In this document: one piece after another, positions 25,377-36,454 of the stretch
Position numbering within the stretch: position 1 is the stretch's first letter
Layout: each line of letters opens with the position of its first letter
From: Psoroptes ovis
Taxonomy: Eukaryota > Arthropoda > Arachnida > Sarcoptiformes > Psoroptidae
NCBI GenBank assembly: GCA_002943765.1
Contig: PQWQ01000002.1
Span: forward strand, 1-64,000
Reading direction: 5' to 3'
DNA: 64,000 nucleotides
Translations under genes and position numbers: made by a program
Notes under the pieces: generated by a model
The model's input: only the letters and a program-made list of their open reading frames with translations
What the model was told of the DNA's origin: nothing
The model's database searches: none

Positions 25377-26558
25377 GATTGATTCAAAATATCTTGAATT
25401 AATTATTTATAATCGATAGTTCATAATTGAAAAAAAAACAATTCAATGATATCGTTGGTCAAAAACAATGAATAAAATCATAAAAATAATAATAATAAAC
25501 AAGTGAATCATTCAAAAACATTCCGATTCTTCAATTCACCAAAATGAACAATTATAAAATATTAAAACAATTCTTAATTCTTGAAAACAACAAAATTTAA
25601 TGTTAAATTTTCATTGTCGTCATATTGAATTGAATGTGTATAAGGTTGATACAAATATCCAAGTACCGGTACGTATTAAAAATAGATCACAAGATGATTT
25701 TTAATCATTATCATCAAATATGTTTTTGTATGTAATGGCAGACATGAAAAATTATTCTCGAAAGCAAATACGAATTAATAACAGTACGAATGACGACAAT
25801 TTAAAGTTTTGTGCTTCATTATTATTATTTCATATTTCGATATTAGTCAAATTGTTGATTATTATTATGCACGATGCAAAAATGAAATTCATTTATTCAT
25901 TCATTCAGTATTCATTCTTGTTTTCTTGGCTTAAATTCAAAATTTTTCATAATAAATTTCATGACATTTTATGTCTCGATTATTATTATTATTATTATCA
26001 TCATCATCATTTAAGATGTGCCAATTATTATACACTAAGAACTGTGTTCATGGTAATTACAGTTGATGATTTTTTCATAGATATTTTATAATTATAATAC
26101 TTTTATTATTGTTGCAAATCAAATTTAGGTGACTTTGTTGCTTAATTGTATTGAATAATCTTTTTTTTTCTTATTTCTTTGAAATGAATCAAGAATGCTT
26201 ACCATAATTATTATTCTTTCGAGTAAATGGAAATAAATCAAAACATCTATGAAACAAATCATAATTTTTTTTTCAAAATTTGATTTATCTGAATGATGAC
26301 CCTTTTTTCATGGTTTTGTTTGCTGACAAATAAATTAATTTTAAAAATAGTTGTTTTCATGATGTAAAATTTCATAATTAAGCATAAACAATGAAAATTT
26401 TTTTATTCCACCAAAAAATTTAAATGGATTGAAATCCGCCTATTTCGACTGAATTTGCTCCTGTCTGTTAAAATAGAAAAAATCATGTGTTTTGATTAAT
26501 TTTTTTGAGATGAAAATTTTTCATTCATAAAAATATCAAAATATTTTATAAAATAAAA
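25377..26558. other. Intergenic between divergent Tudor gene and MRPL46
   Basis: AT-rich with ATT microsatellites. The open frame at 25720-26091 is made largely of those repeats and has no family resemblance. Promoters of both flanking genes should lie here, but I cannot point to motifs. Confidence 0.4.
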
Positions 26559-27673
26559 ATGTCATTACCAATATTTACACGATTAATACGAAACATCAAT
26601 CGTAATAAGCTAAATGTAATCATCTATCGATCGATAGCGAATAAAAATGATCCATCCAAATGGGATTTATTTGCGGCGATTTGTTTACAACGTTGTCCAG
26701 TCATTGTACCAGAATTGAATTGGCTGGAAAAACGTGTACAAAATTTACTAAATAAAATTGAAATTGCTAATAGCCTCTATTCGGATCATGAGATGAGACA
26801 TTTCGAAGATTTGTTAGTTCTTTCAAATCGGGATTTTCATGATTTTTCTAACATATTTTTTCATTATTTAGACGTCGTGCTGAACGAATTGCATCTGGTG
26901 TTAATGTCGATGAAAAAGACTTGGAAGAAGCTGCAAAACAAACGGCACAAGATTTTGAAGAAGCCTCTATTGTAGAATTGAAACAATTCAAATTCGGAAA
27001 CTCTGTTACAAGTATTTGTAGATTGATATCAATATTTTGCAAATATTGATTTATCCTTTTTCCAACAGATGCTGATTTATCAAATAATGTGAAATCTATC
27101 GATCGATCATTGGATAAATATCTTTATTTGATTGTCAAAACAAAATTAGGCCCAAAAGAACATTGGTTATTTCCACAAGAACAATATCAAAGCGAATTAG
27201 ATCAATCTTCGTTGAGAAAAACAGCTGAACGTGCATTAGAGAAATGCTTTCCTGACGATGAAAAGAATAAATCAAAAATTAATGTTAAATTTCTAGGTAA
27301 TTGTCCAGCAGCATATTACCATTATCGTTATCCACAAGATTTAATTGAACAGAGGAAAAAATTGGGTGCAAGAATATTTCTGTTCAAATGTCAATTAGAT
27401 GTAAATGATGAAAAACAATATTCATCTTTGCAAGGACAAACATTTGGAGATAGAACATTGAAAATTGAGAATTATTCTGATTTTTGTTGGTCGACAAGAA
27501 ATGAATTATATGAAAAAATGCCATCGAAATATTGGAAAGAATTTGTACAGCGAACAATTTACCCGGATCAATTGATAAATATTGATAAAATTATGCAAAA
27601 AACACAAATAGCCAAACATAATCGATTGAAAAGATTAACACAAAAATTAGATAAAATTCAATTATCAAATTAG
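26559..27673 (+). CDS. MRPL46: Mitochondrial ribosomal protein L46
   Basis: Component of the large subunit of the mitochondrial ribosome. Exons 26559-26812, 26872-27011 and 27069-27673 join in phase to 332 residues. Introns are 59 and 57 nt; the first donor is GTTAGT. Residues 34-48 (KWDLFAAICLQRCPV) and IEIANSLYSDHEMRHFEDL are the family's N-terminal signature. Exon 2 supplies DEKDLEEAAKQTAQDFEEA. Exon 3 carries the Nudix-like domain: SIDRSLDKYLYLIVKTKLG, EHWLFPQEQYQSELDQSSLR, TAERALEKCF, INVKFLGNCPAAYYHYRYPQ, GARIFLFKC. The N-terminus (RLIRNINRNK) is basic, as expected for mitochondrial import. It is slightly longer than the human protein (about 279 residues). A poly(A) signal AATAAA lies at 27709-27714. 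Confidence 0.93.
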
Positions 27674-27805
27674 CTTTTGGAATTGAAAATTTTCACATTG
27701 TTAATTATAATAAATTTGAATTTTACTTACATTGATTGATTATATAGATAAAATACATTAATTATTATTATCATAATAATTATATAAATATCATCATTTA
27801 TTTTT

Positions 27806-28915
27806 TCATTGTCGTTCATTAATCATTAAACCATAAATTTTATCAAATGGTGTTTTTGGGTAAGGATATGCACCGATTGTATAATTAAGAAATATTAATG
27901 AAACATCAATACCCATTTGTATCCATGAAAATATTGGCACAATTTTAGAGCCTTCAATTTCGGTCCATTCAACAGGTATTTCACCAATCGGTATTTTTAA
28001 GCTTTCTGCTAATAATAATAATTCAACATCAAATGCCCAACGTTCAACATGAATATGTGTAAAAAGAATATGGGCTATTGTTCTTGGAAACATTTTAAAA
28101 CCACATTGTGTATCACGTACAGATTTAACTGTCAATAGCCATACAACAAAATGAAAACCCCACATTAGTATGGTGCGAAATAATGAACGTTGAGCTATCG
28201 ATTCTTGTTCTAAATGTGCTCGAGAACCAATGGCAATTGGAAACATTTTTGGATCAAAATGTTTGCCGAAATTTTTTTCAAAAGAATTCAGATCATCTTT
28301 GCTGAATGATCTTCTTTCATTTTGAATAAATTGATTCAATTTTTCAAATTCAGAAAATTTCGTCGCACCATCAGCATCAGCAAATAGACAATATTCACCA
28401 CGTGCAGCTAATATACCAATACGTATGGCACCACCTTTGCCACGGTTTTTGACCAGTGTAATAACACGTATTTTATTTGATCCATATTTTTGTGTATAAA
28501 ACAATGCCGTTTCTGTTGTTTTATCTTTACTACCATCATCTACGATAATAATTTCATACTTGAATGATTGCTTTTCAAGATAATCAATTGCTTCATCTAA
28601 CATTTTTGGTAACCGGTCTTGTTCATTATAAGCTGGAACAATTACAGACAAATATAATGTTGATGGCTGCATATCACTATACGTTATTTGATGTTTTTTA
28701 CTCAAAAATATTGTACCAATTTGTGGCAACGGATGACGTTCTCCTGAAATAGGATCCAAATAATATCTTTCATCTTTGAAGATCAATATTTGTGGATATT
28801 GTTTGGCAAATAATCGAATTAATATCAATAAAAATATTAATGTTATCGATATGAATGAAGCTATTGCAAGCAAATTATACGTGGAAAAGATTTGATACCA
28901 TGTATCACTGAACAT
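27806..28915 (-). CDS. ALG5: Dolichyl-phosphate beta-glucosyltransferase
   Basis: Transfers glucose from UDP-glucose to dolichyl phosphate on the ER membrane. The product is the glucose donor for the last steps of N-glycan precursor assembly. It has 369 residues and no intron. One N-terminal membrane helix spans about residues 14-36. A GT2 glycosyltransferase domain follows: SVIVPAYNEQDRLP (90-103), IIIVDDGSKDKT (122-133), the metal-binding DAD in FADADGATKFSEF (178-190), GKGGAIRIGILAARGE (159-174), and the conserved RDTQCGFKMF (267-276) and RWAFDVELL (292-300). These separate ALG5 from DPM1, which lacks the N-terminal anchor. It converges with MRPL46, leaving 132 bp between stops. Two similar gccatct(a/g)ttg elements lie 170-240 bp upstream. 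Confidence 0.95.
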   Translation of the reverse strand: MFSDTWYQIFSTYNLLAIASFISITLIFLLILIRLFAKQYPQILIFKDERYYLDPISGERHPLPQIGTIFLSKKHQITYSDMQPSTLYLSVIVPAYNEQDRLPKMLDEAIDYLEKQSFKYEIIIVDDGSKDKTTETALFYTQKYGSNKIRVITLVKNRGKGGAIRIGILAARGEYCLFADADGATKFSEFEKLNQFIQNERRSFSKDDLNSFEKNFGKHFDPKMFPIAIGSRAHLEQESIAQRSLFRTILMWGFHFVVWLLTVKSVRDTQCGFKMFPRTIAHILFTHIHVERWAFDVELLLLAESLKIPIGEIPVEWTEIEGSKIVPIFSWIQMGIDVSLIFLNYTIGAYPYPKTPFDKIYGLMINERQ

Positions 28916-29785
28916 TTTTATTTTACACGATGAAATTGTCGAATGACTTCACATAATTTCAATGAAATGTCATTGGTTGACAATCATATCAAATGATTAA
29001 AAGACACGTGTACAATTATTTATTTTTTTGGGTTTTGTTTATTTACCATTTTTTCGGGTTTTTTCATTCATAAATTTTTATCACGTTTTACCGCCATCTA
29101 TTGAAATTTTTATCGACTACTCATGATTCTTGGAATGATTTTGACTGCCATCTGTTGTAAAATTTTTCAAATTCAATTTTTCAAAAAAAATTTCGCGCGA
29201 ATTATCAAATAGATTTAAATTCTATTCAATTCTTAGCAAAAAATCAATCAAATCAAATCAAAATTAATAAATTGAATCATTTAATCGTCTCGATTGATTG
29301 ATGTTCATTGATTTTTTTCATTATCAAACGTCCCATTTAATCGGCAAAAAATCTAAATAAATCATGATTCAATGAAAAAGATAATTAATATTCAACAAAC
29401 AAATGAACAAAATTATTTATTCATTCAATTAAACATTTCCACAAGTTTTGTTGCTTGTGCAGCCTCAAAAATGAAAAATTATCTAAAAAGTGTCAAAAAC
29501 TAAAGATGGAATGAATAGATTTTCATACAAATTTGAAGAATATTTGTGGAAACATTTGTGCAAACACAATGACAATGAAAAAAAAAATATTTGAATCAAA
29601 TACAAAATACAATTATTTTCGGTGAAAATTGTTGATTCAGCCTAATAGTGTCTTTGATTAAAGAAATATGTTTAAGAAAATAAAAAAAGTCAAATTGACA
29701 CCAGACAAAGATTTGTGTAAAAAAGAAAGAAAAAGAAAAAAGATTTGGTGAAAGATGGCTGAACTAAGAAAAACATGAAAATATA
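28916..29785. other. Spacer upstream of ALG5 up to the LTR element
   Basis: AT-rich. It contains ccgccatctattg (about 29090) and gccatctgttg (about 29150), a repeated candidate promoter motif. No gene seen. It ends at the TATA target-site copy at 29782-29785. Confidence 0.5.
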
Positions 29786-29980
29786 TGTAATATTTTAATA
29801 ATGAATTTTTATTTGGAATTTAATATTTGAAATTGAAAATATTTACAAAATTTAAAAACAAATTTAAAACATTTTAATCAATCATATCTTTATAAAAACA
29901 ACGTGTTTTTATACTCAGTCAATTGTTGTTTTGTTTTGTCAATTTCAAACTTGAGTAATTAATGATATTTAGTCATCACA
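29786..29980 (-). repeat. 3' LTR of the element
   Basis: 195 bp; minus-strand TATAAAA at 29907-29913 and AATAAA at 29808-29813. The order TATA then poly(A) signal fits a functional LTR read on the minus strand. Confidence 0.85.
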
Positions 29981-29981
29981 T

Positions 29982-30012
29982 CTCCCGGCGTCTAATTAAA
30001 AGTCATCGGGAG
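29982..30012 (-). promoter_or_regulatory. Polypurine tract and hairpin before the 3' LTR
   Basis: Reading the minus strand, GCCGGGAGA at 29981-29989 directly precedes the LTR start TGTGATG, the position and composition of a plus-strand priming polypurine tract. The same bases form a stem with a copy 20 nt upstream (CTCCCG 29982-29987 and CGGGAG 30007-30012 on the plus strand). Confidence 0.65.
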
Positions 30013-30051
30013 GATGGTACAGTCGAAGCTTGTTTGCGTGATTAATTTATG

Positions 30052-31818
30052 TTAAACGTTTTTTTTTTCTATAAAAATTTGAAATTTGAAAGTTAACCAT
30101 CCGTTTTGGTCGAATCGTTTCTTTGGCCTTTTGAATTTTCGATGCATAATAATTTTGATTTGATTGATATTTACAGGTGGCTCTCCCCCCGTCCTTTTCT
30201 TCGTTTTGCCATGACCAATATTTGTACCACCACGATGTTTCTTTTTCCTTTGATGATCAATAATTGACGTTTTAATTAGATTTTGATGTTGCCGATAAAC
30301 AATGATTTTCACAAATTTACATTTTTTATTCGGTTTAAAACGATTCAATATTCCACTATTTTTGCCATGTTTAAAAATATCTTGATATTTTGATTTGACT
30401 TTAATTTCAAAATTTTCATATTTAAATAATTTGACATTCGGTTGTTTATTTTGGTCATTATCGTTGTTCAAATTGTTTGTTTTATTCGTTTGCGATGATT
30501 TCATTCTTGGTTTGATTTTGATTAATTTTACCAAATTGACTGATTTTCTAAATTTGCCAATACGATTAAATTTCTTGGTTGATCGTTTTTTCAGTGATGA
30601 TTTTGATTGTTCGTTAATTTCACTTTTCTGCTTTCCGATTTTCTTTTTATTTTTATTAACAATTTTAATTTTAATATTTTCATCATCCATTGGATTATCT
30701 GCTGATGGTAACAGATCATTTTCATTGTTTGATGTATCATTATCATTTTCGTTTTGATCAATCGGTTCTTGCTGAATGTCAATTAATAATGGTGTTGATT
30801 CACATGAAACAATTTTTTCCATTTCCGATGAATTAGTATTAGATGATGGTAGATCGTTTCCATCATCGCCAACATCGTTCATTAGATTTGGTCGATCATC
30901 GTTCATGTTCTGGTCATCATTATCATCGATTTCATCATTTGAGTCTTGATCATGAGTTTCATTCGATTCATCAAATTTTTCATTATAATCATTATTCGAA
31001 TTGAAATCATCAATTTGATTTTGGTCAGTGCTCAATATGAGTTGATTGTTCTCGATATTGTCTTTACCATTATGATTGTTGATTTCATTGTCGTTTAAAA
31101 TTTGATTTTCTTGATAATTTTCACTATTTGTTTCAATTTCATTTGTTTTATTTTGATTGTTTGCTGGTTGTTTTTGTTGTTCATTTTGATTTTTGTTTTC
31201 CCATCGCTTCTCGTTGATGTTCGATACTGATGATGGTAAATCAGCTCCATGATCGTCACGAGCATCATATGATTTAGCAGGGTGTGATAGTTGAAAATGT
31301 TTCATCAATAAATCACATTGTTGTTCATATTCACCATATTTTCCGTCAGGTTCAACACCATATTGCCGCGATTCTCGTTCGATTCGTTTCAATTCGGCGA
31401 TCCATTGAAAGATTTCATCTTTTCGATCATTTTCTATAATACCTGTTCCAACATAACAAGCATTTATCCAAATTTTTCGTCGAATTCGATCTCGTTGTGA
31501 CGTTAGTTGTTTGAGTTGTTCACATGATTTGTCAAAATTCGGCAAACACAATGGTATTTCGAGATAACTGGTCAAAATTTTAATTTTGTCATAATCTTGG
31601 CCAATTTTGATTTGTTCATCCTGATGCAACGGCAAATTATTTGTTTTCATTAATTTGTTGATTTTAATTATTTCGTCGATTATTTTCATTATGTTGGTCT
31701 TAGTCTTGATGTCAGTTGGTAACAACATTGATGCGGCTTGATCATAATTCACGCTGATTTTGTTCCATAACTCGGCCAAACGTTGTTTGTACAAATTTTT
31801 TATTGCAGCTGAATTCAT
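30052..31818 (-). CDS. 588-residue ORF of the LTR element (gag-like by position)
   Basis: Single uninterrupted ORF filling the element interior; ATG at 31818 (CCACAATGAATTC). Residues 1-190 are predicted mostly helical, with Trp/Cys-containing stretches (RIRRKIWINACYVGTGIIEN, QWIAELKRIERES). Residues about 195-395 are Asn/Asp/Glu/Gln-rich and acidic. Residues about 395-588 are strongly basic (LKKRSTKKFNRIGKFRKS, KKKHRGGTNIGHGKTKKRTG), as in nucleic-acid-binding tails. Position suggests a Gag-like structural protein, but there is no CCHC knuckle and no capsid motif I recognise. It could instead be a captured host sequence. The long intact frame next to identical LTRs suggests it is still selected or very recent. 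Confidence 0.75.
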   Translation of the reverse strand: MNSAAIKNLYKQRLAELWNKISVNYDQAASMLLPTDIKTKTNIMKIIDEIIKINKLMKTNNLPLHQDEQIKIGQDYDKIKILTSYLEIPLCLPNFDKSCEQLKQLTSQRDRIRRKIWINACYVGTGIIENDRKDEIFQWIAELKRIERESRQYGVEPDGKYGEYEQQCDLLMKHFQLSHPAKSYDARDDHGADLPSSVSNINEKRWENKNQNEQQKQPANNQNKTNEIETNSENYQENQILNDNEINNHNGKDNIENNQLILSTDQNQIDDFNSNNDYNEKFDESNETHDQDSNDEIDDNDDQNMNDDRPNLMNDVGDDGNDLPSSNTNSSEMEKIVSCESTPLLIDIQQEPIDQNENDNDTSNNENDLLPSADNPMDDENIKIKIVNKNKKKIGKQKSEINEQSKSSLKKRSTKKFNRIGKFRKSVNLVKLIKIKPRMKSSQTNKTNNLNNDNDQNKQPNVKLFKYENFEIKVKSKYQDIFKHGKNSGILNRFKPNKKCKFVKIIVYRQHQNLIKTSIIDHQRKKKHRGGTNIGHGKTKKRTGGEPPVNINQIKIIMHRKFKRPKKRFDQNGWLTFKFQIFIEKKNV

Positions 31819-31840
31819 TGTGGTACATCCTGTTGGCTCT

Positions 31841-32035
31841 TGTAATATTTTAATAATGAATTTTTATTTGGAATTTAATATTTGAAATTGAAAATATTTA
31901 CAAAATTTAAAAACAAATTTAAAACATTTTAATCAATCATATCTTTATAAAAACAACGTGTTTTTATACTCAGTCAATTGTTGTTTTGTTTTGTCAATTT
32001 CAAACTTGAGTAATTAATGATATTTAGTCATCACA
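31841..32035 (-). repeat. 5' LTR of the element
   Basis: 195 bp, identical to 29786-29980 as far as I can read. The minus-strand TATA box is at 31962-31968, so transcription would start within this LTR and run left through the ORF. Confidence 0.85.
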
Positions 32036-32211
32036 TATACATTAATCATATGGAATAACATGGAAAAAACACAAAAATTTTCATCATCATCATCATCATT
32101 TAATAGGTGAAATTGACTGAAAACAAAAAAAAATGTTTGATTGAAATAATAGAAATATACACAGAAAGACATGAATTAATTGAATATTTAAGCACAAGAA
32201 AAATAAATAAA

Positions 32212-32467
32212 TTAAAATGTATAAAAATTTTGAAAAGAATTCAAAGCAATTTGCCACTCGCGTTTTCGATCATAAAGTAATCTATTGCTTTGCCATTGAG
32301 TTTCAATCGGAAAATTGACAATAATTTTTCGACCAAATGAGGCCAATTTACTTTCAAATAAATGAAAAAAAATACGATTTGTTTTATTATTGTGAATATT
32401 TTTACCACAAAACAATCTTGTGATTATCATTGTTCTTGTCGATAGAATTAAAGTTAATAAAAATGTA
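32212..32467 (-). CDS. Candidate 3'-terminal exon of an unknown gene
   Basis: A strong acceptor (TTTTTTGTCTTTCAG at about 32468-32482, minus strand) opens a phase-2 frame of 85 codons ending in a stop at 32212. It starts with a hydrophobic stretch (TFLLTLILSTRTMIITRLF), then a basic, mixed segment (FESKLASFGRKIIVNFPIE; TQWQSNRLLYDRKREWQIAL) and ends NSFQNFYTF. Composition is protein-like, unlike the repeat-driven frames nearby. I found no upstream exon in 32.5-35 kb on this strand, so the gene may have long introns or the exon may be a relic. It lies 177 bp from the LTR element. Family not recognised. Confidence 0.4.
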
Positions 32468-35214
32468 CTGAAAGACAAAAAATTTAAAAATAAAAAAGAC
32501 AATGGAATCGTAAAAAAATTTTGATTATTCTGAATTTTCTAAATGTTTTTGAACATCTGGCATGCGAAATTGATTATTTTAAATGAGAAAAAACAATAGA
32601 AATCTATGAATATTCTCAGATATTTTTAAATATTCTTTTAATTTAGAAAATTCAATAAAACATTTTGACAGTTTCGACACATTTATTAGCACCGAAATTG
32701 AATTGTTTTAAAAATAGTTTGATTTTGAATTATAAATTGAAAACTTTTGAATAATAATTCATATTTTCAATTTTACAAAGATCAAACAGCATTAATAAAT
32801 CGTGATTTTTCTTGGTTTTTCAAATTTAAAATTTGTAAGAATATTTATCGAAATCCTTATATGGAAATCCATTGAATAACAATCGAAATGATTAAAAATA
32901 CATTTAAATAGATTCAGAAATACACACAAATCATCTTAATCGCCCATCTTTTACTCTTTTCTTGGAATTTTGAAAATTTTTTATTTATTTATTTATAATC
33001 ATTGGCTTTATTTGTGTGTTTGCTCCTTTGTAATCAATATACAATCAATGATTTGTATTTATAGTATTTACTACTATTAATATCATCACCAATCATTGTG
33101 GCAAACAAAATGAAATAAATAAATAAAATGAAAAAGACCAACAATCATTAGTCTTATTTGTCATAAAGTTGTAATTCAAAGAAAAAAAAGCAAAATACTT
33201 TTGGTTTTTAGGGACGAAATTCAAATAAAAATTGAATGAGAATTGAATTTCAAAAGGTAAATCAACTTGTTGTTGCATAATAATCATTATTAAACAAGTT
33301 ACCAAATATTATTATCATTTCATTTTAAAGAAATTGAGACAAATTTTATATCATTTCATTTCATTTCTTATATATAATATCATTACTATTTTTATTATTA
33401 TTATCATTTCAATTGTTTGTTTGTTTGTTGATGTCGTTGATGATGATCATAATGGTAATGGTTAATAATGGTTAATGATGATAATAATAATAAAGGAGAA
33501 AAATCAAATTTTGAATGAATGAATGAAATGAATGAGAACGAACAACAAATGGTAAGAAAATGTACTAAGAAAATATTTAAAGAAAATTATTGTTATTTAA
33601 TGTGTATTGTTATTGTCGTGGTTGTTGTGGTTGATATAAGAAGAATGATATCATTATTATTCGGTTATTATTATTATTATCATCGTTAACATCATAATAG
33701 TTTGATATTTTTTTGAATTAAAATATACAACACAGAAATCTTTATTAACTTTGAAAAATAAAATATTCATAGAAACATATATGAATATCTGTACGAATGA
33801 AAATACATATTGAAATATTCAAACATCATTATCATTCATTCACATTCATTTATTCATATTCATATCAATGATTGAATATAAATAAATGAATGAATGAATG
33901 AATAAGAATTCCATAAGATGCATGAATTTCTTTATATTTTTTAAGAAAATTTTCAAATTTTATTTCATTTTGTATTGTTTTTTTCTACATTTGAAATGAA
34001 TTGAAGAAAAACAAAACGAAATTCGAAAAAAAATCATGTTAAGATCCAATCCATTCATTCATTCATATGTTTATCTTATGTTGTATTGGATATAAGAAAC
34101 CATTTTGTGCGTCTATTTGTTCATCTTTCACTGATATAAACTACAATAATAATGATCCTCAACAACCACCATACTAAGGAAAAAACATCGTGATGATGAT
34201 GATAAAGATGATGATAATTCATTCATTCATTGAAGGATAATAATCTTTGTTTCGAAGAAAAAATAAAAAATGTTTTGTTTTGTTTTGTGTACAAGTTCGT
34301 GTTGTATATGATGGTGAACAATAATGTTTTTTACTCCGTTTGCTTGTAAATAGTGAATTGAATATTTTCATTTTTCTTATTTTCAATTCAAATCATCATT
34401 CACAAAATAATAAGCAAAATAAAGCACGAGTTATTATTTGATGATGTTGTTCATAAGTGCTTTTATTAAACAATGAATGAATGAAAAAAAAATATTCATT
34501 TTCTCTCTAAATTCATCATTCATTCATTCATTCATATTTACACATAGTAAAATTCAATTCAATTTTATTCAATTTTCAATTCAATCTGTGTGTGTGTGTG
34601 TTAGTGTTTGTGTGTATTCAATTTTGATGATTCAAACATAATTAATTTTAATCGACAACCAAAACAACCAACCGACAATCAACCAGTAATGATTGTAGTG
34701 TAACCAGAATTGATAAATTGTAGTTTAAATGATGAATTTCAACAAAGAATCGAAATTCTGTTATTCTGGTTTTATGTTTGTTTGTTTAATGATTTTTTCA
34801 AATTTATCATTTGTATGTATCATAAGTGGGTTTTTTTCAATTTCAAATTTTGAAAAATTTAATTTAAAATTCCAGTTTTCAATTTTGAAATTTCAGTTTT
34901 GAAAATTTCATTTTCAAAATTTAATGATTTTTTTTCAGATTCTTTGATTGTTCAATCAAAATATGATTGAAATAATTCAATTTGAAAATTATTCATAAAT
35001 CATTTAATCAACATTACTTGATCACCATCATTAATATTACTTGGTAAATACTACTTGTGATGTGAATGAACTAAATATTAAGAAAAGTAAATAAAAAGAA
35101 ATTTCAATTTTTAAAAATTGAAATTTTGAATTTTTGAAATTCTGTGATTATTTATCAGACTTGGTACCATTATTTAACATTATTTTTCATTTTCTTTTCG
35201 TTATTCATTTTCAA
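32468..35214. other. AT-rich spacer, no supported gene
   Basis: It holds TCATT and ATAATG microsatellites and a short GT-rich tract near 34588-34616. The 5' leader or promoter of the plus-strand gene at 35215 is expected at the right end. Confidence 0.4.
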
Positions 35215-36454
35215 ATGAATAATAGCAATTCAAATCAAACAAATTCAATCAATCAGTATTACGACGATAATAATAATAATAATAACGATAATAACAATTA
35301 TTTACAAATAGAACAACAACAACAACTACCAAACACTAGTTCTTTGCCAATTTTTCAATCATACACACCATTATCTTCGTCGACTTTATCATCATCATCA
35401 TCATCCACATTACAATATCATCAACAATATCTGCCAACAATGAATCATATTGTTCCAAATTTTCAAAATCCTTACATTCATCATCATACACATCCAAACG
35501 ATCCAGGATTTATTGTTCAGGCAGCAGCAGCAGCAGCAGCTGCTGCTGCTGCAGCGGCTTCTGCTTCGCCACAACAACAACAACCGCCGCAGCCACAACA
35601 AATTCATGGAACAACAAGCTTTCTTTATAATCCTGCAACACTGTTTTTATCACCAACAGCTGCATCTTCAACGACATCTTCATCACATCCAACATTTCAA
35701 TTATATCCAACTACAAATCATCATCAACAACAACAACAATTAACCGCATCTAATCACCATCATCATCATCAACCTACAATTGTTGATTTATCAAATCTTT
35801 CTTCATTTAATCGATTATTTGATCATACGCCAAAAATATTAGCAAATTCTCATCATCATCATCATCCACATAATCATTCAGCCAACATTTTATCTGATTC
35901 AGCACAAAAATTTGCATCAAAGCAATCATCTGTAACAACGGTAACATCGAATACGATACCATCGATCCAATCACAAGCTCAAATTATTGATTTATCACCA
36001 TTAACTGGCAAAATCGATGGTTATTTTTTATAAATTATTAAATATTAAATTGAAATAATTGATAAATTCTAAATTTATATTTCATTTAACAATAGGATTA
36101 ACACCATATCAAGGCAAAAAACGTTGCTTTGGGGAATTCAAATGCTTGTCATGTAATCGCAAATGGATGTCTGGCAATTCATGGGCTAATAGTGGACAAA
36201 TGTGCGTTCGTTGCCGCATAATGGTTTATCCACATAAACAGCGTCCATTGGACAAACCAGACAGTATGGACGGTAGCGATCAAAGTAAAGAACATCAACA
36301 ACTTGGCAGCTATTGTGGAGAGAAAAATCAGCTGAACAGTGATAATGAAATTGAAACATCGATCAGCATCAATGGAGATGATAATCAAGAAACGATCAAT
36401 GATGATCAATCAATGATTGATCAACCAAATGATCAGCCTAACCCGACCCAATAA
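35215..36454 (+). CDS. ZCCHC24-like zinc-binding protein
   Basis: Exons 35215-36019 and 36096-36454 join in phase (donor GTTATT, 76-nt intron) to 387 residues. The first 268 residues are low-complexity: Asn, Gln, Ser, an Ala run at about 103-115, and His tracts. The C-terminal domain begins GLTPYQGKKRCFGEFKCLSC and continues KWMSGNSWANSGQMCVRC, then VYPHKQRPLDKPD. It is closely similar to the 3CxxC-type domain of vertebrate ZCCHC24 and related RNA-binding zinc proteins. Odd points: I see no CCHC knuckle before the domain, and the stretch after DQSKEH is shortened, so a CxxC pair expected there is missing (only GSYCGEKNQ remains). I chose the first ATG in frame (35215); upstream frame codons lack ATG. 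The function is probably RNA-related, but this is inference. Confidence 0.85.

Larger units (their letters stand above)
29786..32035 (-). mobile_element. Non-autonomous LTR retrotransposon, 2.25 kb
   Basis: Two direct repeats of 195 bp (29786-29980 and 31841-32035), which I read as identical, bound a 1860-bp interior. Each LTR begins TG and ends CA, and both outer flanks carry TATA (29782-29785 and 32036-32039), a 4-bp target-site duplication. On the minus strand each LTR holds a TATA box and, downstream of it, AATAAA. A purine tract (GGGAGA) abuts the 3' LTR. The interior is a single 588-codon ORF beginning only 22 nt after the 5' LTR. I see no protease, reverse transcriptase, RNase H or integrase motif. 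Identical LTRs point to a recent insertion. Mobilisation would need an autonomous relative elsewhere. No TGG-type tRNA primer site is evident after the 5' LTR (agagccaacagg). Confidence 0.85.

Noticed and set aside
29786..32035. Simple segmental duplication instead of an LTR element
   Set aside because: The TG...CA ends, matching TATA flanks, adjacent polypurine tract, and TATA and AATAAA inside each repeat together fit LTRs much better.
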